From Methylorubrum rhodesianum (GTDB lineage: Bacteria > Pseudomonadota > Alphaproteobacteria > Rhizobiales > Beijerinckiaceae): a stretch of 64,000 nt of DNA. Where the stretch lies: assembly GCF_014199985.1 (NCBI RefSeq), contig NZ_JACHOS010000005.1, forward strand, positions 248,001 to 312,000, given 5' to 3'. The stretch's first letter is position 1, and the number at the start of each line of letters is the position of its first letter. The position numbers and the translations under genes were made by a program. Under the pieces are notes generated by a model that had not been told where the DNA came from, did no database searches, and saw only the letters and a list, made by a program, of their open reading frames with translations. Shown here in pieces: positions 59,093 to 64,000 of the stretch.

Positions 59093-59188
59093 CGGGGGCC
59101 GATCATGGCACAAGGGTCCGCCCGCGTCTGCCGTGGCAACGCTTTGATCGGTGGGCGGTTCGCGATGTGATGGAGGGGAGCGGATGCG

Positions 59189-59219
59189 AAAACGCCCGGC
59201 GGCGGTGAGGCCCCGGGCG
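59189..59219 (-). terminator. terminator after the low-GC DUF4393 gene
   Basis: On the minus strand CGCCCGG-N13-CCGGGCG followed by TTTTC. It is downstream of the 20-bp box copy 3 and about 100 nt ahead of the 59092 ATG. Confidence 0.6.
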
Positions 59220-59248
59220 CGCGTCTCGCGACAATGACCAGATGCAAG

Positions 59249-59268
59249 GTTTTGCCCGACGGGTCAAG
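59249..59268 (-). repeat. 20-bp intergenic box, copy 3
   Basis: Minus-strand CTTGACCCGTCGGGCAAAAC, identical to copy 1. The TGA stop of the DUF4393 gene (59264-59266) is inside the box. GTCGCGAGACG follows 16 nt downstream (59222-59232), as at copy 2. The box marks the change from low-GC to high-GC DNA. Confidence 0.7.
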
Positions 59269-59968
59269 TCGATCGCTGACACGCCATCATGAGGCGCCTG
59301 CCTAACAAGGTTATGCGGATTGTGAAGGGAACAAGCTCGCCATCAGGGTGAAATTTGAAAGTATCAATGTCTGTAGAAAAAACAGTTTGCACAAGAGACA
59401 AGCTCTCAAGATGCTCAAAATACAGCTCAGACTCACCCCACCGTTCAACAGTGTCTGGGAGATCGGTTCTATGTGTGTGTCCGGGGTAGCTACGGCTGTC
59501 GAGATACAGCCCGGTAATAGGCTCATCGACCAAATGCTTCAATATCCTGGCCTCGTCAGACGACAGATTGCGAATTAAGGCAGGAAACGCGGGGTGAACT
59601 AAGTTGACCTTGTCTCTATCCATAGACGAACTGAGCAGGTTTTGAAATAACTCAGAGATGGGCGTTTCATCCACCTCATAGCGAATTCCTTCTAAAATAG
59701 GTCCAAGCAACTGCGGCACCGGCAGAACCCGTCGCTCTTCAGGTATAGGCTTCTTGGCTCGCTCTATGAACGATCTAAAGCGATCTTGTTGAACGGCCAG
59801 CCATTGAATTGGAAAGCCAACAAGGCGAACACACTTCACGACATCTTCGAACGTAGCCCCAACCTGCCGCATGGCAGGCGAGGCAGCATCTTCGTATGTC
59901 TGCTTAACTGGAACCTGTTTCCCGATCTCAGTGGCAATCGCGATCGCCATCTCATGTTCAGTCGTCAT
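59264..59968 (-). CDS. DUF4393 (Abi-alpha-like) protein, low-GC cargo gene
   Basis: 234 residues from ATG 59968, fixed by GGGAGGGG upstream; the frame stays open to 60031. The sequence IGKQVPVKQTYEDAASPAMR then VGATFEDVVKCVRLV and PIQWLAVQQDRFRSFIERAK matches the helical N-terminus of the DUF4393/Abi-alpha family. VDETPISELFQNLLSSSMD and PAFPALIRNLSSDEARIL are also typical. Some family members are annotated as abortive-infection factors; the mechanism is not known. Base composition is far lower in GC than flanking DNA, with many AT-rich codons, so it was recently acquired. A defence role against competing phages is inferred. Confidence 0.75.
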   Translation of the reverse strand: MTTEHEMAIAIATEIGKQVPVKQTYEDAASPAMRQVGATFEDVVKCVRLVGFPIQWLAVQQDRFRSFIERAKKPIPEERRVLPVPQLLGPILEGIRYEVDETPISELFQNLLSSSMDRDKVNLVHPAFPALIRNLSSDEARILKHLVDEPITGLYLDSRSYPGHTHRTDLPDTVERWGESELYFEHLESLSLVQTVFSTDIDTFKFHPDGELVPFTIRITLLGRRLMMACQRST

Positions 59969-60040
59969 GAGCCCCTCCCGGAGGCTCATGCTTACACGCC
60001 GACGCTTCCCCCGAAAGAAGCTCTCAAACACCGTCCACTC

Positions 60041-60715
60041 TTATGCCGGCTCCCGCGTCCCCCGGATGTGCTGCCCGTCCGCCCCGGTTGCGGTGTGCTG
60101 CTCCTCTGTCAGGGACTCCAGCAGCCAGCGGAACCGCTTCGCGACGTCGGTGGCCGCCCGCTCTCCCGAGCCCCGGCCGGTGCGAGCGGCATAGGCGGCG
60201 AAGGTCTGGCCCTCGGCGAGGATGGCGCGGAGGAAGCGGACGCCCACGCCGCCGATCGCCTGCTCCAGCCGGGCCGTGAACTTGCGGACCCGCTCGGCGT
60301 CGTCGATGGCGTAGATGATCGCCAGCTCGTGCGCGATGGTCTGATCCCGCGAGCCGCCAGCATTCCAGCCGCCGGAGCCGAGGCGGGCACCGGAGCCGCG
60401 CTCGAACACCGCCTGGACCATGCGGCCGACCTCGAACTCGGCGCGCTCGATGCGCTTGGCTGCAAGCTCCTGCGCGAGGACATCGACGCGGCGGTTGACC
60501 GCGACATCGCGGTACGCGCCCGGCTCGAACGGGTCGGGGACGTTGGCGCGGCCGACGATGATCTCGCGATCGCTGGCGAGGCGGGGCAGGGGGCGACGCG
60601 AGGAGGCCGCGCGGCGGCGCTTCTTGGCGGCGGAGATTGAGATAGACGAAGCGGCGACAGACACGAGCCTGACCTCGGGTAGAGCGCGACCGTTCTGGGC
60701 GCTCGGCAAGATCAT
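60041..60715 (-). CDS. prophage protein, unknown function
   Basis: 224 residues. The N-terminus contains a basic stretch (AAKKRRRAASSRRPLPRL). The middle is helical (VLAQELAAKRIERAEFEVGR, IAHELAIIYAIDDAERVRKF), ending with DVAKRFRWLLESLTEEQHTA. It could be a nucleic-acid-binding protein of the early region. Start choice is uncertain because no strong ribosome-binding site precedes 60715. Confidence 0.55.
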   Translation of the reverse strand: MILPSAQNGRALPEVRLVSVAASSISISAAKKRRRAASSRRPLPRLASDREIIVGRANVPDPFEPGAYRDVAVNRRVDVLAQELAAKRIERAEFEVGRMVQAVFERGSGARLGSGGWNAGGSRDQTIAHELAIIYAIDDAERVRKFTARLEQAIGGVGVRFLRAILAEGQTFAAYAARTGRGSGERAATDVAKRFRWLLESLTEEQHTATGADGQHIRGTREPA

Positions 60716-60771
60716 GGGTCGATTGTCCGCTTCCTCACAGTCAAGAGGAATAATTGCGGCGCGTCACTGCT

Positions 60772-61161
60772 TCAGGTGGTGTTCTTGGCCGCTGCGATTT
60801 TCTCGCAGGCCTTGATGCGGCGACGGTCGAAGGTGGCGCGCGACCATCGGGTGCGCCGGCAGAACTCGGCGATCGATCCGCCGACCTCGCCGTGCGTGGC
60901 CATGGCGCGGGCCCAGAGGAGCACGACCTGGCGATCCTCGCTCTTGTCGCCGAGCACGGTGCCGGAGAAGGCCACGATGTCGAAGGTCGCATCCGGTACG
61001 TCGCCGGCCGCCGCCTGGAGCGTGTTGCCGCGCGGGGCATAGATCGGCGTCGAGGGCATCGCGCGGAAGGCCGCCTTCAGCCACAGTTCGACGTCTGCGC
61101 GGGTCCACGGGACGGCGGGGCGCGGGGGCGGGTCAGGTCCTTCCGGCAAAGCAAGCATCAA
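60772..61161 (-). CDS. DUF6362-like prophage protein
   Basis: 129 residues. PWTRADVELWLKAAFRAMPS at the N-terminus, VLLWARAMATHGEVGGSIAE, and a C-terminal HTH-like segment EFCRRTRWSRATFDRRRIKA. This pattern is shared with small DUF6362-type phage proteins encoded near replication or terminase genes. Probably DNA-binding. Confidence 0.6.
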   Translation of the reverse strand: MMLALPEGPDPPPRPAVPWTRADVELWLKAAFRAMPSTPIYAPRGNTLQAAAGDVPDATFDIVAFSGTVLGDKSEDRQVVLLWARAMATHGEVGGSIAEFCRRTRWSRATFDRRRIKACEKIAAAKNTT

Positions 61162-61177
61162 GCTCCGGGCGCATCCC

Positions 61178-61351
61178 TCAGTCCGGCGCCCGCGTCACGC
61201 ACGCCCAGAGCACGACACGGCCGCGGCGGAGCGTCTGCTCCCTCCGCCCGGCCGCCTCGCAGACCTGCATCGACGAGAACGACTCGGCCGTCACCGAATG
61301 GTCGGCGGCGGGCGTGGCGCCGGACAGGAACAGGATCAGGACGACGGACAC
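61178..61351 (-). CDS. small exported prophage protein, GTG start
   Basis: 57 residues from GTG 61351, 7 nt after the RtcB stop. Short signal-like N-terminus (VSVVLILFLSGATPAADH), mature part with two Cys (SMQVCEAAGRREQTLRRGRV, WACVTRAPD). An open frame continues upstream, but it is antisense-like to the RtcB gene. Unknown function. Confidence 0.5.
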   Translation of the reverse strand: MSVVLILFLSGATPAADHSVTAESFSSMQVCEAAGRREQTLRRGRVVLWACVTRAPD

Positions 61352-61358
61352 GGGGGGC

Positions 61359-62762
61359 TCAGTCCGTGACCGAGTCGGCCTGCGGCTCCGCCACCGGCGC
61401 CCGCTTCTTGCGCCAGGGCGCATCCGCCTCCCAATCGCCGGCCATGATGCTGCCGTAGGGCTCGACGGTATCAACCACCTCGGCGAGATCGTACTTCGCG
61501 ATTTGAGCCCGAACCGCTGCGGCGTTCTTGTAGGCGCCCGGTAGCTCGGAGAGATCGGGGCGGCCGCAGTAGAAGCGCGCGTCGATGCCCTCCGGCCACG
61601 CCGGGGTGTTCGCCTTGAGGTAAGCCGTCCGGCTCAGGTTTCGGCCAGCACCGTGCGGCGCGAAGCCGAGCGTCTCCCACCGATCGCAGTGCTCTGTGAT
61701 CAGGATGGGCTCGGCCATGTTCAGCGGGATCAGCGTCAGCCCGGCATCATCGGGCGAGAAGCCCGCCCAGGACGGGGTCGCCCCCTTGCCGTGGTAGAAG
61801 AGACCATCCGCGCGCTGGAAGACGAAGTTGTGCTCGTTCCAGAAGCGTCGATTGATCCGGGCTCCAAGTCGTGCCACCGCGAGATCGTGGATCGCGTAGT
61901 GGCTCTCGCGGGTCCAGAGTCGCACCACCTGAAGCGCGTTCCAGTAAACCTCTCCCTCGGTGCTGTCGGCCTTGATCCAGGCGTTGTGCCGCGGCACCTC
62001 GGGCGCGACCTTCGCCGTGTGACGCTGCGCGAGCGCCATGCCCTTCTTGTAGAGCTGTGCTCCGAACCCGCGCGAGCCATGGTGCGTGACGATCGCCACA
62101 GCGCCAGAGGAGCCGAGCCGCCCGACATAGGCGAAGTGATTGCCGTCGCCTTGGCTGGCAAAATCGCCCGCAGCCTTGCCCGATAGATCAGCGAGCAGCG
62201 GGTTCGCGCCCAAGGCGAGCGCCACAGGCCCCGGCATCGCGACCGGATCGCGCCGGCCGCCGGGGCCGAAATGCGTCACCGCATGGACCGCATCGAGCAC
62301 CGCCTTCGGATCGTGCTCGCCCGACAGGACAGTGATCGCCACAGAGCAGCAGATATCCGCCGAATGGAAACCGGGATGGATCGCGTCCGCGCAGGCGACA
62401 GCGCCGCCGACCGGGATGGTGCCCGGCGCCGATCCTGAGGGGCAGGCGTCGGGCATCACGGCACCGGCCTGGATCGTCGGCACCTTCATCAAATCGTTCA
62501 TGTGCCGCAGCACGGCGTCATAGTTCGCCATCTCCTCGGGCGTCTCTGGGTCGAGAAACACCCTGTAGAGCAGCGGAGAGGCGCGCATCGAGGTCACGGT
62601 AGGCGCAAGCGCTTGGACGGTCGCGATGATCGCCGAGTCCTCGGCCCCGTCGGCGCGCATGCTGTTGGCCGTCCGGATCGCCTCCGAGAAGTGCGGGCCG
62701 GGCTTGAGCCCCCAGCCGATGAGCGTCTGCCCGGTGATGTCGCCGGCTTGGGTGTTGGCCAC
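61359..62762 (-). CDS. rtcB: RtcB-type RNA ligase encoded by the prophage
   Basis: 467 residues from GTG 62762 behind GGAGAG. RtcB motifs in order: HPGFHSADICCSVAITV with the metal-binding Asp and Cys, GDGNHFAYVGRL, THHGSRGFGAQLY, FYHGKGATPSW, and APHGAGRNLSRTAYLK with the guanylylated-His motif. The enzyme joins 2',3'-cyclic-phosphate or 3'-phosphate RNA ends to 5'-OH ends using GTP and Mn2+. All key residues appear present. No archease is adjacent. A prophage copy may repair tRNAs cut by host or rival-phage-triggered nucleases; that role is inference. Confidence 0.88.
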   Translation of the reverse strand: MANTQAGDITGQTLIGWGLKPGPHFSEAIRTANSMRADGAEDSAIIATVQALAPTVTSMRASPLLYRVFLDPETPEEMANYDAVLRHMNDLMKVPTIQAGAVMPDACPSGSAPGTIPVGGAVACADAIHPGFHSADICCSVAITVLSGEHDPKAVLDAVHAVTHFGPGGRRDPVAMPGPVALALGANPLLADLSGKAAGDFASQGDGNHFAYVGRLGSSGAVAIVTHHGSRGFGAQLYKKGMALAQRHTAKVAPEVPRHNAWIKADSTEGEVYWNALQVVRLWTRESHYAIHDLAVARLGARINRRFWNEHNFVFQRADGLFYHGKGATPSWAGFSPDDAGLTLIPLNMAEPILITEHCDRWETLGFAPHGAGRNLSRTAYLKANTPAWPEGIDARFYCGRPDLSELPGAYKNAAAVRAQIAKYDLAEVVDTVEPYGSIMAGDWEADAPWRKKRAPVAEPQADSVTD

Positions 62763-62772
62763 GGTGCTCTCC

Positions 62773-63195
62773 TCACTTCCCGAACAGCCAGATCGGCACG
62801 CAATCCGGCGAGATGAACGCGGGCCGTCGATCCACGACCGGCGAACCGTTCAGCCGGTCGAGGTGGATCTCGCGCTCGCACAGGGCGATGCAGCGCCGCG
62901 GGTAGATGGTGACCAGCGCGCCCGTGCAGTCGGACCGCGCGGCCCCGGCGAGCCGATGGACACCGAACAGCGCCTCAGTGCTCCAGCCGAGATCCGCCGC
63001 GGCCGGGCCCCACTCGTCGACGAATAGGAGCATCGCCTTCCGGACGGTCCGCCAGATGCCTTCTCGCCCGCTCGGGCCCGGCTCGCGCCAGATCATGCCG
63101 GGGCAGGGGATGCGATCGTCCGGCAGGCTCAGCACGCCGGCCCGCCAGGAGGCGACGAGGCGGGCGGAATCGGTGAGGGCGAGGGCGGCGTTCAC
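62773..63195 (-). CDS. prophage protein, unknown function
   Basis: 140 residues from GTG 63195, overlapping the previous stop (GTGA at 63192-63195). Segments LTDSARLVASWRAGVLSLPD, VRKAMLLFVDEWGPAAADLG, LFGVHRLAGAARSDCTGALV and the C-terminal PAFISPDCVPIWLF suggest a compact mixed alpha/beta domain with several Cys. No family recognised. Confidence 0.55.
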   Translation of the reverse strand: MNAALALTDSARLVASWRAGVLSLPDDRIPCPGMIWREPGPSGREGIWRTVRKAMLLFVDEWGPAAADLGWSTEALFGVHRLAGAARSDCTGALVTIYPRRCIALCEREIHLDRLNGSPVVDRRPAFISPDCVPIWLFGK

Positions 63196-63953
63196 GTCAC
63201 CTGCTCCCGTTGCGCCGCCGCCTTGGCATCGAGCCGCGCGGCGAGTTGCGCGAGCGACCCGACGGCGACCTCGCGGAACTTGGCGCCGTGCTCGTGCAGC
63301 ACGTCCTCGCGGGCGGCTGCGACGGCTTCCGGCGACGGGCGAGGGCGCCCAGGCCCGGTCTCGCCTCCCCGGTTCAGCCAGGACGCCGCAGCCGCCGCGA
63401 CCTTCTCCCGGTCCTCGTCGGTCGGCGGGTCGTAGACCTCCGCCCCGAGGATCTGCCGGATGTGGACGAGCTTTGCCCGGAGCGGGATCAGTCCCTCGCG
63501 AACCTCGGCGGCGAACTCGGCCGGCGATGGGCGCCAGCGGCGCACCCACGGCAGCAGCGTGGTCCCGTCCCGGAACCGCCCGGCTGCTGCGTGGATGCCG
63601 GCGAGCGGGAGATCCTTCAGCGCCTCGATGTACTCGGCGATCAGGACCTCGTTCTCGTCATCACCGCGCCCGCGGCCCTGCTCGAATCCAATCAGGATCC
63701 GGGTCACGAGCGCGTCGACCGATCGCCGGTCCCGACAAGGCTGGAGCTCAGCCCTCACCCGCTCGGCGACGGCGGACAGCGCTCGACGCTCGGCTGTCGT
63801 GGCCTCCGAACCCCGCGGCACGCAGAAGCGCATCGGCTGGCCGTCCACCGGAGCCAGATTGCCACGCAAGGCCGAGATGTTCGCCTCGGCCCGGCTCACC
63901 TCGGCCGGGCTCAGCGTCAGGGGAGTTCGCGTCGACGGCAGGCGGCTCGACAT
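63192..63953 (-). CDS. prophage protein, possible replication-associated
   Basis: 253 residues from ATG 63953 (GGAAAG 10 nt upstream). Mostly helical, with SEATTAERRALSAVAERVRA, EYIEALKDLPLAGIHAAAGR, FRDGTTLLPWVRRWRPSPAE and a C-terminal helix (VAVGSLAQLAARLDAKAAAQ). The ALKDLP...A...F..G....WVRRWRPSPAE pattern resembles phage replication-region proteins that I cannot name. The remaining 47 bp to the window edge are probably the end of another minus-strand gene but cannot be assigned. Confidence 0.55.
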   Translation of the reverse strand: MSSRLPSTRTPLTLSPAEVSRAEANISALRGNLAPVDGQPMRFCVPRGSEATTAERRALSAVAERVRAELQPCRDRRSVDALVTRILIGFEQGRGRGDDENEVLIAEYIEALKDLPLAGIHAAAGRFRDGTTLLPWVRRWRPSPAEFAAEVREGLIPLRAKLVHIRQILGAEVYDPPTDEDREKVAAAAASWLNRGGETGPGRPRPSPEAVAAAREDVLHEHGAKFREVAVGSLAQLAARLDAKAAAQREQVT

Positions 63954-64000
63954 CGTAGGGGCTTTCCAGGGATTGCTCGTAGAGGCGCTTCAATCGGCCA

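Larger units (their letters stand above)
30528..64000. mobile_element. P22-like prophage, left junction and most of the genome (right end outside window)
   Basis: It begins in a tRNA-Pro fragment and carries, in transcription order on the minus strand, terminase small (DUF2280) and large subunits, P22-type portal, scaffold, coat, gp4-like and gp10-like head-completion proteins, ejection proteins, tail fibres and a lysis cassette. This order is that of P22-like short-tailed phages. All head, packaging and lysis genes appear intact, so the element could be functional. A repressor, Cro and recognisable replication genes were not identified and probably lie right of 64,000 with the second attachment site. 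Confidence 0.9.

Noticed and set aside
63748..63993. 81-codon frame from TTG at the right edge
   Set aside because: Overlaps the better supported 63192-63953 gene; only its first ~20 residues look protein-like, so it may be the end of a gene outside the window or chance.

Overview
The window looks like a high-GC alphaproteobacterial chromosome, most probably Methylobacterium/Methylorubrum. I infer this from base composition, codon use and gene content (isoquinoline-1-oxidoreductase-type genes, a PQQ beta-propeller protein, HWE/HisKA_2-type kinases and many small secreted proteins), not from a database match. It has two parts: about 30.5 kb of host DNA and about 33.5 kb of a short-tailed (P22-like) prophage that runs off the right edge.

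Host part, 1-30,527. A PAS-GAF-PAS sensor kinase is cut by the left edge. Next come a zinc-type quinone oxidoreductase and an iron-uptake locus: a TonB-dependent siderophore receptor co-transcribed with a small DMT-type membrane protein, divergent from a probable Tat-exported siderophore esterase, with a 19-bp perfect palindrome between them. A tightly overlapping four-gene minus-strand operon (membrane protein, Lys/Pro-rich exported protein, saccharopine-dehydrogenase/DUF4166-like protein, DUF985 cupin) diverges from a PEP-carboxylase-family protein whose active-site motifs are altered. After several small genes come iorAB-like molybdenum hydroxylase subunits, a GAF/HisKA_2 kinase, a PQQ-propeller protein, a winged-helix protein, a CusBA-like RND efflux pair and a NodD-like LysR regulator divergent from a small exported protein.

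Prophage part, 30,528 to beyond 64,000. The left junction is the 3' 49 bp of a tRNA-Pro(GGG) gene on the minus strand, so the intact tRNA should lie at the right junction outside the window. Two short plus-strand genes and a strong terminator follow. Almost everything else is on the minus strand; read in transcription order (right to left) it is: replication-type or unknown genes, an RtcB RNA ligase, a low-GC DUF4393/Abi-alpha protein, a tyrosine recombinase, a chain of tiny coupled genes, a phage metallopeptidase, terminase small and large, portal, two small structural genes, scaffold, P22-type coat, a connector made of six tandem copies of a gp4-like domain, a gp10-like protein, three ejection/internal proteins, tail-fibre genes, then RlpA-like, GH19 endolysin and holin-like lysis genes.

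The structural order matches P22 (terS-terL-portal-scaffold-coat-gp4-gp10-ejection). The most unusual items are the six-fold repeated connector (period 110 residues) and a 20-bp intergenic box present three times, each time followed by a hairpin before the next operon. At one copy the box coincides with a sharp GC boundary at a defence-like gene.
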